From Chromera velia (taxonomy: Eukaryota; Sar; Chromeraceae), in contig JAHBMJ010005758.1 in the NCBI GenBank assembly GCA_018398765.1, positions 8,379 through 61,515 on the forward strand: a DNA stretch of 53,137 bases. Direction: 5' to 3'. Positions 43,601 to 53,137 of the stretch are shown piece by piece (positions within the stretch are counted from its first letter, which is position 1; each line of letters begins with the position of its first letter). The translations under genes and the position numbers were made by a program. The notes below the pieces were generated by a model. It saw nothing but the letters and a program-made list of their open reading frames with translations. It did not search any database and had not been told where the DNA came from.

Positions 43601-45550
43601 GTCGAGGCCGAGGAGGAGGCAGCTGCGTTCGGTGAGAAAAACAAACCAGCGGAGGAGGCAGAGGACTCTCACCTCCTCTCTGGCCTCATTGGTGCCACCT
43701 GCATGGTCCCTTCACGCAGCGACTCAGCAAAGAGTGGGATGCAGACAGTGCGTTTTGTCAGAGAGGAGACAGAGGAGGACAAAGAAGGACGCACAGCAGA
43801 AGCTGCACAAGAGTTGCAGTCAACAGAGGAAGAGGAGAGCACCCCGAGCAAAGAAGGACAAACGATCACTGAAGAGTCCCTGAAGGACACTCAACTGATC
43901 ATGCTCCCTCTCCAAGACGACGTGCAAGAGCCTCTGCCTGCTGATGATGTAGAAGAGAGAGAAACCTCCGGAAACGATGTCTCAGAGACTCTCGAGACTC
44001 CTGTCCCCGATCTGGACGCTGTCGACGAGACCCAATGCGAAGGACAAACAGACACAGCAGATGCTAGTAAAGAGCGTCTCCCTGTTGTCTCCCTGTCTCT
44101 TGCTTTCAAGGCTCTCGATACTGCCAGAGGCTCTCTGCAGGATGCCTCGAATCCTTTCACGGAAGATTCAGAAGAAGCTTCTGTCCGAATCTCCGACGCC
44201 TCCCCTGCCGACGAAACGACCTGCCAGTCTGTTCTGCACATGCCTCCTCCCTCAGGGACCCTTACTCCGGGCTCTGTTTCCCCCCCCCTGCCTGCCCCTC
44301 CTGCCTCCCCTGCTTCCACTCCCGTGTCTCCTTCCTGGTGGGACCTCCTCGTCCCCTCCATCGCGATGAGGCAGTCAGTCGAAATGGCACAAATTGCCTC
44401 GGCACTTGAGCAGGCGCAGCAAACCGTTACGGAGCACGAGGAAACACAGCACACAGATAGCGAAGAGAAAACGAACGCCATTCCTTCCATCGCGTCTCAG
44501 CCCGCTGAGACACAGGAGGAGACGGAAGAGGTCACCACCCCTTCACCTGAGCCCGCTGAGACACAGGAGGAGACGGAAGAGGTCACCACCCCTGCACCTG
44601 AGCCCGCTGAGACACAGGAGGAGACGGAAGAGGTCACCACCCCTGCACCTGAGCCCGCTGAGACACAGGAGGAGACGGAAGAGGTCACCACCCCTGCACC
44701 TGAGCCCGCTGAGACACTGGAGGAGACGGAAGAGGTCACCACCCCTTCACCTGAGCCCGCTGAGACACAGGAGGAGATGGAAGAGGTCACCACCCCTGCA
44801 CCTGAGCCCGCTGAGACACAGGAGGAGGCACAGGAGGAGCTGCAGAAAGAAAAGATTCTTCCCGTCATCGGAACGGACATGTTGGAGACGGCTTCTGACC
44901 TTCCAACAGATGCTCCCGGATCCCCCCTCCGTATCTTTTCCTTCTCCCCACTTGCCTCGATTCCGGAGGACACAGAAGGCCCCGCCTTCTTTGCCACCTC
45001 TCCCACCGCATCCCCTGTGCAAAGCGCAGAAGGGGAAGGGCTGAGTTCGATGAAGAGGGTGAGTGCACAGGGTAACCTCCCAATACTCAAAGACGAGGGT
45101 GTGACAACTGATTCTCAAAACACAGAGGAGAGAGCAAATGCAAAGCCTGCGGGTGTCTCCGGAGCAAGTTGGTGGTCGCTGTTCGACCTTGACCTCGCTT
45201 CCGTCGCCTTCGCCCCTTCTCCAGCTTCCCCCGTGACTGCCGCCGAAGAGCCGGAGGCTGAGGATGAATCTGACGAGAAGACAAAGATGGTCCAGGTTGA
45301 GGTCAGAGACTGTTGTGTCCAGGCAGACGCCGAACACGAGTTCCCCCCCCCCCGTTCCTGCGCACTCCTCTCGTTCTTCGATCCCGTGCCCGAGAAGGTG
45401 GAGCCCAAAGAGCCCCGCGTCCATCTTGCTCCTGCATACATTCTCGAGACGTCCGAGGAGAGCGAGGTCGAGGTGGCAGACAAGGCCGTTGAGACCAGTC
45501 TCGCAAAAAGGGGGGGAATGAGCAGATTCTGTTGTGGTCCGATGATGTGA
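40629..45550 (+). CDS. Coiled-coil protein with long acidic, repeat-bearing tail; family unknown
   Basis: Six exons: 40,629-40,902; 41,038-41,468; 41,775-41,860; 42,129-42,360; 42,573-42,805; 43,051-45,550. All junctions are GT-AG and phases agree; 3,756 bases, 1,251 residues. I chose the ATG at 40,629; the frame is open further upstream but without another ATG. Residues 16-43 hold two 14-residue repeats (PSVQDNG(Y/H)GVAPSK), from a 42-bp duplication. Coiled coils are evident at about 163-235 (SSENKLLKTQLGQAHKRLEDV) and 304-361 (LERRVMLLEVEVKQKDEKIERL). Exon 6 encodes some 830 disordered, Glu/Ser/Thr/Pro-rich residues, with six full and one partial 17-residue repeats (PAETQEETEEVTTPAPE) from residue 903, and two SWWxL motifs (847-851, 1125-1129). 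It ends RFCCGPMM. No signal peptide or membrane segment is seen. It resembles scaffold or cytoskeletal proteins in style only; function is unknown. Confidence 0.85.
44501..44830 (+). repeat. 51-bp coding minisatellite (17-residue PAETQEETEEVTTPAPE repeat)
   Basis: Units start at 44,501, 44,552, 44,603, 44,654, 44,705 and 44,756, with a partial one at 44,807. Units are nearly identical; changes are Ala/Ser at position 15, Gln/Leu at 5 and Thr/Met at 8. The length is a multiple of three, so copy-number change keeps the frame. Confidence 0.92.
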
Positions 45551-46685
45551 GGAAGTAAGTGGAAGGAGTGACATACCGGCAATGATCTCTGAGTCTGCCT
45601 AGACATCAAAGGAGAGAGCGATGCACACAATTCAGGGGAATTCTGTTGAACGGAGAGGAAAGAAAACAAATGATCGTCTTTCAGCTTCCATCTTCACAAG
45701 ACAGCAAAGGAGGATAGAGGATGTTCCATCATTCCACAGAATCGTTTTAGCCTTTTCAGTCTCTCCCTCTCCCTCTTTCGTTCTCCGAGTCTTTCTGTTT
45801 CTGTTCCCATTTCTCTTTCTCTCTCTTTCTCATTCTCTCCCTCTAGCTGTCATGCCTCGGTACGTGATCTGGCTTTGTTCTTTTTTACTGCGTTGGAGGA
45901 CCTGTTCTTTGAATAAAGCCATTCCAGTCGAACCCCAGCAGCTGGGGTGGAGAAAAATTTCCCGCTTGTACCATCTGGCTGGCTGGCTGAGAGTGAAATG
46001 CATGACCTTTTCTGAGAGTTGACCGATCGGAGCTCCGTGTGGCGTATTTCCCCTTTCATGTCTTTCTGTCTTCTCTAGACTTTTTGGCCAGTCGGCGAGA
46101 GAGTTCTTGTCTTTTTTTTTTTTCCTGAGAGAGTCTCTCTGCTGGTGCTGGTGAGGATTCTGTCAACGTGAGAGGATGTAGGTCAGTCAGTCGGTGCAAT
46201 AATTGAGGTGTCGCTCAGTTCCGTGCTTGCTCTGGTTTCTCTCCGTAAAGGAGAGAGACTGGGCTGAAGAGTATGGACATGAGAGCGTAAGAGAGTACCC
46301 AGTCAGGTGGATGTGTGCAAAGATGAAAGGCTTAAGCGAGTTGCTGCATTCTTCACAGCGGGAGCATGGATGAAGTTTCTCGGTCTTCTTTATTCTTTAG
46401 TCCTTTAGTCGATTTGTCGCCTTTGAATGAACAGACAAAGCCAAGAATGGCTTCACAATAGAGAGAGGGGGGGGCCTTTCGCCAGCTTTCAGTGAGAGGA
46501 GTTGTGTGACAGCTGTAAGTTGTTGCAGGCATATAAATCAATGCACGCGACTTAACTCCCTTCTTTGCACGCATTCGACCTTGCGTCATCAAAGCTGACT
46601 GATGCGGTTGAAGGAGAAAGCGACTTCCTGGTAGGGAGCCGCAGCCGCGAGAGAGAACTTCCTTCAGATTTACTTTTACCCAGGG
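45551..46685. other. 3' flank of the coiled-coil gene and spacer
   Basis: AATAAA at 45,912-45,917, about 360 bases after the stop, is a candidate polyadenylation signal in plus orientation; the actual cleavage site is not visible. The rest contains CT-rich stretches and a T-run at 46,112-46,123. No further gene is supported. Confidence 0.45.
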
Positions 46686-47351
46686 GTGCCGATTTTTTCG
46701 GCGGTAGACAAGCTTCATTACCGGTAACCGGTAATTACCGGCAAAGTTTGCTGGCAGTTGGCAAAGACTTGACAGAATTCTAACAATCACTAACACTTTT
46801 CAATAACGTAAGTCCTAGGTTATAAGTTCATCAATCAATCACTTGAGGCTAGACTTAAAGTCAATTCAAAAAGTCAATGCGTCATCTGTAGGGACAGCTA
46901 TGCGGCCAGTGTGCTTGAAGATGACGCAGATCGAAGCGATGGGTCCCGTCTTGCACTTGGCGCCCAAAGACAGAGAACCGCTGGCCGCAATGACCACAGC
47001 TGGCCTAGACAGATGCACCCGCACGATTCCAACAATGGAAAGAGTCTACCTCAAAGTTTAGGCGGTCCCCCCAATCCAGTGCTCTAGCCTCCAAAGAAAG
47101 ACCCGCCGCTAAAAGCTGATGTCTGAGGCTTCGAAGGGCCGCTGACTCCAGAGACCCAGGGGGGTGGAGATTTGCCATCTGCAAGCAAGCAGACGTGAAA
47201 GAATCATAAGTAAATAAGCGAACAGAGACAGAGAAAGTGAGTATATGAACGAAAGGCGGTTGGGCGTTTATAGAGATAGGGAGGGCAAGTATATGAACGA
47301 AAGGCAATTGGGTTTGTGTGTGAGCAGACAGAGATAGGGAGAGCGAGTATG
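46686..47351. repeat. ~665-bp dispersed repeat, copy B
   Basis: This is the second copy of the repeat at 3,904-4,568, in the same orientation, with TTACCGGTAACCGGTAATTA palindromes at the left end and GCGAGTAT tandem words at the right end. It carries one extra degenerate tandem unit beyond the shared boundary. Confidence 0.8.
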
Positions 47352-48677
47352 GGAACAAAAGGCGAGTGGACCTTTGTGTATAATTATAATTAAGCGGACG
47401 ATGTCAAGACAAACGGAGGGAGCAGAGTAGAGGAAGAGGTGTAGGTACAAGAAGAGGAGGCGGGGGAAGAAAGGCCCAGAGACCCGCCGCCTTCAGAGAG
47501 AAGAGGGAAAAAAAGAGGAAAACGCAGCGTAGAAGAAGAAGGCTCTCCAAAAAGAGCTGTAATTCGTGTTCTCCCCCCCTCTGCCCCAGCCTCTGCTAGT
47601 GTTCGATCCCCTCAGGCGCCGGTCGTTCCGGCTTCTTTTTATAGCCGCGGTGCAGCAGCCGCATCCGCCCCTTCCTCTTTCTGTCCGAGACCATCCAGCC
47701 CTGGACCCAGCCGTACCACGGGGGGAGCTCGAGGAGGCAATGTTCTTCTTGCTCTTCCCCCCTCAAAGTCGCTATGTTTGAAATCGGATTCGTATGCTGA
47801 CAGTAGATTCATGAAAACAATTTTATTAACCTTCATGTAAAAAGAATTTCTGTATGCGATTCCACTAATAATTAAAAATATAGAAACATAACTGTTCAAT
47901 ATAAATCTAAAATTATGTTTCATTAAAATTCATATAGAATGCAAATATAAGTTTTATATGCACTTTTTTCTAGCATTGTTTTGCTTTTACGGAATTAAAA
48001 CAACCCTAAATTATATATTTATATAGACTGAATCAATTAAAGCCGGTCAGGGGCTAGTTACGCTGTGGCCAAGTGTAAAAAATCACACTTAACGTTTGTT
48101 TGCTTCCAAAAAGGAAGGATCCTAAATTGGAAGAAAAGGGCAATCAAAAGCGCTAGCTCGCAACAACCAGATACTTCCTAACACCTATATCGTTGAGCGA
48201 TCAGCACCATCTTGCCTCAGTGGTAGCAGGAAGAAGCGCAAGACCTTTGCGAACATGCAAGGGGACATAAGAGCTCGGCGCGTCCGCACGCCGAATTCAT
48301 ACGTTGAATGCTGTGCACATATGGAAACAAAGCAAGAAAAAGGAAGAGATGAGGGCAAAGAAGAAGGTAGAGACGAGTTCTTTACTGCAGTGACTACCCA
48401 CGATGCCAATCACGATCGGTTTTCACAAAAAGGCAGAAAAACCTCCCCCGGCACATCCCGGCGGCGGAAGCCAGGGGGGGAGATTTGTGCAAACAAAAAC
48501 TTCACCAAAACGAGAAGACATTTACCAGCACATCTAGCGCACGACAGCGTAGAAGCTAAAACAGTGGAGCGCACGCGGCAAAACCGAGCCCCAAATCACG
48601 AGCAACCCCCCCCCTCCCCCAAAGCGCCCCAGAAAAGAAAAAAGAAAAGAAAAGAGAGGAACACACCAAACATCCAG
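47352..48677. other. Spacer; AT-rich 47,790-48,110
   Basis: A pyrimidine/GC-rich part (47,550-47,770) is followed by AT-rich spacer. From 48,255 a basic plus-strand open frame runs into the 69-bp repeats. Its first part (..RTPNSYVECCAHMETKQEKGRDEG..) lacks any recognised motif. Confidence 0.45.
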
Positions 48678-48942
48678 AAAGAACACTCAAATAAAAGAGT
48701 GGGCTTGCCTCCTCGAAGACGAAGAAGAGGACAATATGCCGAGGCGAAAGAACACTCAAACAAAAGAGCGGGCTTGCCCCCTCAAAGACGAAGAAGAAGA
48801 CAATATGCCGAGGCGAAAGAACACTCAAACAAAAGAGTGGGCTTGCCCCCTCAAAGACGAAGAAGAGGACAATATGCCGAGGCGAAAGAACACTCAAACA
48901 AAAGAGCGGGCTTGCCCGCTCGAAGACGAAGAAGAAGCCGAT
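48678..48942. repeat. 69-bp minisatellite, four copies
   Basis: Units start AAAGAACACTCAAA at 48,678, 48,747, 48,816 and 48,885. Since 69 is 23 codons, several frames stay open: a basic one (KEHSNKRAGLPPQRRRRRQ) and an acidic/basic one (KNTQTKERACPLKDEEEDNM), both with start codons upstream. Which one, if any, is translated cannot be told from the sequence. Confidence 0.88.
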
Positions 48943-49082
48943 GCCGAGGTTTGTGCATGGGCTCCTGTTACCGCTGCTGATGCGGAGATCTGAGTAGGAT
49001 CATGTCGAGGGATAACCGTGTTCGGGTTGCGGGTGCTGGCAAAGGAGGCGTTGGTGAGGCGGGCGGACTGGGGGTTCAGACG

Positions 49083-50241
49083 TTAGAAACCGGCCCTCAT
49101 CTGCGGAGCACCTGGCAGCGAGAGGGCGGCCATTCCAGGGACAATCTGGTGCCCGCCCTTCGTTGTTCGAACGCCATCCAGCTTGTCAATCGTACACTGG
49201 CCTCTTTGAATCTTCGGTTCCTCTGGATTTGACCTCACAGTGAAATTTCTCTTCAGGGTTTTTTTCGAATACTGCATGAAAGCAGTATAAAGAATTGATG
49301 AGAAAACTAAAACAAACGCATGAATTCAAAAAAAAGGAAGTCTGACTTCAAAGAAAGTTTTGATTGTCAAAAAACGAAGCGGGATTCAATGAGATGGAGT
49401 CACAAAGGAAAATCTGATGTGAACGAGCTTTCTCTCTAAAAAAAAGCCTATTTTGTGATGTTCTGTGTTTGAGAAGTCCACGAGTCCACGCATATGCTTC
49501 CATCACTGGCTATCACTGGCAGAATTTCCGCAAAAAGAAAAAAGACAAGGTTTCTTCCAACAGACCTGTGCTTCAGGTGGAATGTAGTCTTCGTCAGCAG
49601 CGTCGTCGTAGTCCCCCGTCATGGTGTAGTCCTGGCCGCCGCTGTCCATGACGAGGAAGTCGTCCTCCACGTAGGTGTCGGGAACTCTCTTCTTCCCCTT
49701 AGCCCTCCCTCGCCCGCGACCACCCCGGCTGCCACCACCACGCCCAGTCCCCCTTTTCGGAGCTCCTTGGCCTGCGGCCAGCCCCGACTTGATGGCGTTG
49801 CCACCTTGGCCTCCAGGAGGACCTCGGACTCCAGGGGGGGGACCTCCACCCCGGCCGCCCCGACGTCGACTACCTGCTTGGTTCGCTCCCCCCTCTCCTG
49901 TCTGTCCACCGTCGGGGTTGTCCATGTCACGCCCGTCGTCGTCCTCGTACATATTTCGAGGCTGTTCTGCACCTCTTGACAACTGTCTCAGTGAAGCCAC
50001 ATCCTGTCTCCCACCCACTACACCACTGTCCGCAGCAGCTGCGGCAGCGGCTCGCTCCTCCTCAGCCTGCAGCCGTTCTCGCTCTGCTGCCTGCACGTGC
50101 ACACGCCTGTATACACTTAGAGATTCATTCAAGCAACAAGCAAACGGAAATATAGACTCTTCAACAAAACACACACCCCATATCACACCGTCTCACACGC
50201 AGCATGCACAAGGACACATACACACACACACACACACACAN

Positions 50242-50290
<49 letters not shown>

Positions 50291-50504
50291 GGGGAAAGAC
50301 AGATCGATAGACAGCGAAACGGAAAAAGAGAGTTTGATTTAGCAAAGCGATATGACGGACCGCGGCTGCCTCTGCTGCTGCCTCTGCCAGAAGCTGTATA
50401 AGATGGGCCTTCTTTTTCACAACCGGGAACGTAAAGAGCTTCCCCCCCAAGACAAATCTATCCCGAACGGTCTCCAACAGTAAAACGGTCTCCAAAACAA
50501 CCAT
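49083..50504 (-). CDS. RGG-box (Gly/Arg-rich) protein, probable RNA-binding; family unknown
   Basis: Three exons: 50,361-50,504; 49,566-50,090; 49,083-49,271. All junctions are GT-AG, all exons are whole codons, and the protein has 285 residues. Residues 1-48 (start ATG 50,502-50,504) contain ETVRDRFVLGGKLFTFPVVKK. 36-68 is a long Ala/Glu/Arg helix spanning the first intron. 121-181 is rich in RGG and RGRGRG motifs (SRRRGGRGGG, GRGGGSRGGRGRGR). 187-220 is acidic with Tyr (YVEDDFLVMDS, DYDDAADEDYIPPE). The last exon is basic (KKTLKRNFTVRS) and ends PGAPQMRAGF. RGG boxes commonly bind RNA and are arginine-methylated, so a nuclear or mRNP role is likely but inferred. Intron 1 contains (CA)n and (GA)n with an N at 50,241. 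The start exon is less certain than the other two. Confidence 0.72.
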
Positions 50505-51341
50505 ACCTCTCAAGCTTTTTTAGGCAGTAAACAATATTTAAAAGCTTAAAACAAAGAGTTTTAAGCGATCAAACAGTACGATTTCCTGTTTTTAAATTAA
50601 TTGGGTTTAGTGAGAGAAAAAAACATATTGTATTTGACCGCGCGGCATGTGTGTTTCGTGCGTCAACGCACGCGCCTGTCATGCATGCAATTAAGGCGGC
50701 GGCGGGGAGCACTGGAATTTAAAATCGCGCGGATCGATATCGATTAAATCAAAAAAGCCAATTTTGATGCACGCAGATGCAGCTGAAGGACGCGGTTGCA
50801 CCTCTACGCATATTGAGCTCAAAGATGATCGACGTAATCGACTAGATCGACGCACACTGTATATTTATCTCTGCACATTGTGGGACTGTGGATCTGTTTC
50901 GAAAGTGTTCACTGTTAATATTTCCAAATCAGGTTGCACAGTATTTCAAACAAAATAGCTGGATTCTTCACATGCCATTGGGAGAGCAGACGTTGGAACG
51001 AACCTCAGCCGTCTCTCTTCTTCGGGCATGGCCGTCTCGTTCTGCTAGTAAGCGTGGTGGATCAATTTGGAGAGGCCCGTCTTGCTCTCTATCTTTGATC
51101 GACGTCTTTTTTCTTTTGCATACCTCTATGCATGCGCCCGAGCTCTTGCTTTCTTTACCGGGGGAACTGGTACTGTTTTCATTTTCCTTCTGGTGAGTTT
51201 GAGGTTCCGTCTCCCGCCGTCTCCTCTCAGATCGATATGTACTAGCTAGCCTTGACAACTCGTTGCATTATATCAGGCACTGGCCCACCTTTGTCCAAGC
51301 TCTCAGACTTCCGTATCTTCTTGCTATATACTTGCAGACAG
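50505..51341. other. Spacer; possible degenerate exon module near 51,134-51,192
   Basis: AT-rich to 50,700, then mixed. GGGGGAACTGGTACTG.. TTCCTTCTG followed by GTGAGTTTGAGGTTCCGT (51,158-51,215) resembles the exon end and donor of the duplicated modules at 51,520 and 52,608, suggesting a third, older copy. Confidence 0.4.
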
Positions 51342-51596
51342 GATTTAGGATTCTTACTGGGCTGTTTCAGGGATCCAAAGGGGCCTTCACGTGCTCTCCG
51401 GTAAGTTCATCAGCTTGTTTATCTCAATGCTTGCACCCCGTTCCATTAGGTCAGAGCATGATACACCTCAAACCCTCCCATGCAACTTCATCCTTTTCTT
51501 GTTCGGTGGTTGCACACAGAATCTAGGACTACTTTTTGCCTTTGCTGAGGAGCTGGGGTTGCTTTCGCCATTCTTCCAGTGAGTCTGCAGTTCCGT
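51342..51596 (+). repeat. Duplicated two-exon module, copy 1
   Basis: 51,342-51,400 is flanked by CAG on the left and GTAAGT on the right. 51,520-51,578 is flanked by GCACACAG and GTGAGT. Both are 59 bases long. Read with phase 0 at the junction they give ..GAFTCSP then NLGLLFAFAEELGLLSPFF. The sequence matches 52,424-52,684 including the intron. It looks like part of a plus-strand gene made of repeated small exons, but I cannot join enough exons to call a gene, and no family is recognised. Confidence 0.5.
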
Positions 51597-52423
51597 GAGT
51601 CCATATGAAAACGGGACTAGACCGACTCCAACACTAATTCTGACTCCAAAATTTTTTTAAATATACAAACAGTTTAAACTAGTTTAAACATATTCAAAAT
51701 CGTTTAAATGTATCTTTAGCGATTCTTTTGTTGTTTTTAAAGGTTTTAAATTAGAGCCCGGAGTGTATGAGAGTGAAGGTTGGAAGTGTTGTAGCACAGT
51801 GGCAGGCCGGGCAGGCCGCACGTGGCATGCAGTGCCGCGCTGTACGTACGTGCGTCTGTGCCGCGGCCTGCCCCAACCGGCCCGCGCGGGCTGCCACGCT
51901 TGACTGACGCACGCATCCCAATCCGAATATTCGGCTGTACGGTAGAAATCCGATTATATGCTTTTGCAGGCCAAGGCATCTGTCAGAAAGCAAGGAAGAA
52001 ATTAAAAGATCCCGCTTCATTCCCTTCAGTTATAGCTCCACGTTGCTATGCAGATTTTCTGTAGAATGCACTTGTTGTGGGCCTGTCGCTGGGGATCGTG
52101 CACCGGTGCTGTAGTGTGGCTGCACTTTTGAGGTGGGCTGAGCTTTGCCGTCTCCTTTTAAACAACACTTTGTATGGGCAAAGGGTTTTAATTGTTATGT
52201 CAGAAAGACCTGGGTTGATGTATCTGTTTACCCTTTTTCCTTCCTCTTCATACGGTATGGATGCAGGAGTTTAGAGCTCTCGCTTACCTCTGGTGTACGG
52301 AAGGAGTTGCGCTCGTCTCGTTTCTTTGGTTAGTTGGGGGTTCGGCATCTCTGGGTACAACGCGGCTTCAGTCGGTCAACTCATGTCAGGGAATGATCCA
52401 CGTGGGTTTCTCTATTCACCCAT
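51597..52423. other. Spacer between exon modules; possible exon at 52,267-52,328
   Basis: GGATGCAG at 52,259-52,266 followed by an open stretch (EFRALAYLWCTEGVALVSFL) and a possible GTTAGT donor at about 52,329 may be another small exon of the same gene. 51,640-51,750 is AT-rich. 51,800-51,900 is rich in GGCCTGCC/CCGCGC words. Confidence 0.3.
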
Positions 52424-52684
52424 CCTTCTTTTCACTCTGGCTGCGTGGATGCAGGGTTTGGTGCTCCCTCGCGTGCTCTCCGGTAAGTTTATCAGGCTGA
52501 GCTTGTTTGTCTCACTGCTTGCAAGCCGTTCTATCAGATCAGAGCATGATGCACCTCAGACCCTCCCATGCAACTTCATCCTTTTCTTGTTCGGTGGTTG
52601 CACGCAGGATCTGGGACCACCTCTTGCCTTTGCTGAGGAGCTGGGGTTGCTTTCGCCATTCTTTTGGTGAGTCTGCAGTTCCGT
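52424..52684 (+). repeat. Duplicated two-exon module, copy 2
   Basis: This matches copy 1 with a period of about 1.09 kb. The first exon ends CTCTCCG before GTAAGT at 52,482. The second is 52,608-52,666, flanked by GCACGCAG and GTGAGT, and encodes DLGPPLAFAEELGLLSPFF. Splice sites, exon length (59) and reading phase are conserved although the bases have diverged, which suggests selection on a spliced transcript, at least in the past. Confidence 0.5.
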
Positions 52685-53137
52685 TTCTCTGTGTGGGTCA
52701 GTGCATGATGCACTATTGAGCAGATGTTTGCCTTGAACCGTCGTTTTTGGCTTTGTTGCCTCTTGAAGATATGATTGAATGCAGGTTCCATTCCTTTGAT
52801 CGTGCTGAAGAGCAGCACTTGGAGCTCCGTCACGGTGTGACGACCATCTCTCTGGGTCAGTGGTTTGTTTTCATTCGGTCCCTGTCAGTCGCATCGTTTT
52901 GCGTCCGTGCCTATCAGTGAAAATTAGTTAAAGATAGTTAAAGGCATCCAGTAGGTACGGTCCAGAAAGAAAGAAAAGAACTTATGGCAACCTGGGAAGA
53001 GGCAATAGGAGGAGGGAAAGGATGCTTGTCCTTACTTTCCGTTTGTCTCCCTTTGAATGTACTGTTTGTCTGCCTGTATTCAGGTCTGCTTTCTATCTTT
53101 GAGACTGCATACTGGCACCAGCCCCGGCCTCGATGTA
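52685..53137. other. Right end of window, nothing firm
   Basis: A CAG at 52,785 followed by open sequence and GTGTGA near 52,836 could be another exon. The last 250 bases show no recognisable feature. Confidence 0.3.

Overview
The window is nuclear DNA from a microbial eukaryote. Its genes are split by GT-AG introns of about 120-475 bp, intergenic DNA is long and full of microsatellites, minisatellites and transposable-element relics, and no bacterial operon organisation is visible. The one gene that can be named, the class I ribonucleotide reductase large subunit, has a normal eukaryotic RNR1 core. A chromerid or other alveolate alga (for example Chromera velia) is my best guess from the overall style; it is an inference that I cannot prove from the sequence.

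The left half (1-34,940) is almost entirely accessory DNA. It holds AT-rich spacer with foldback repeats (about 1.9-2.4 and 16.8-17.1 kb), two dispersed-repeat families (340 bp at 3,080 and 6,531; about 665 bp at 3,904 and 46,686), purine tracts, and a decayed Thr/Glu-rich reading frame (5.75-6.26 kb). The best-resolved mobile element is a gag-only LTR retrotransposon at 10,376-13,288 on the minus strand, with a 5-bp GATCC target duplication. It sits inside the last coding stretch of an acidic-repeat gene, now a pseudogene (10,324-14,273). A broken ankyrin-repeat gene (14.47-15.87 kb) and a second partial copy follow. 18.3-23.6 kb is a block of simple repeats. An unrecognised coding exon lies near 24.0-24.7 kb. 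A 240-residue reading frame lies between two 243-bp direct repeats (25.3-27.3 kb), followed by a 38-bp minisatellite of roughly 33 units (27.84-29.34 kb), a TA-flanked MITE (29,991-30,320) nested in a GGAATAGT-rich repeat, and a 145-bp tandem repeat encoding Cys-rich modules (31.56-31.99 kb).

The right half contains the convincing genes. RNR1 (minus, 39,930 to 34,941, eight exons, 930 residues) and a coiled-coil/acidic-repeat protein gene (plus, 40,629 to 45,550, six exons, 1,251 residues) are divergent. They share an intergenic region carrying two E2F-like sites, so S-phase co-regulation is possible. A three-exon gene for an RGG-box protein (minus, 50,504 to 49,083, 285 residues) follows after repeats. 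The right end (51.1-52.7 kb) carries a duplicated two-exon module with conserved splice sites.

Exon models were built by hand from splice sites and reading phase. In all three intact genes the exon lengths sum to whole codons. I found no rRNA, no tRNA and no CRISPR array that I can support.
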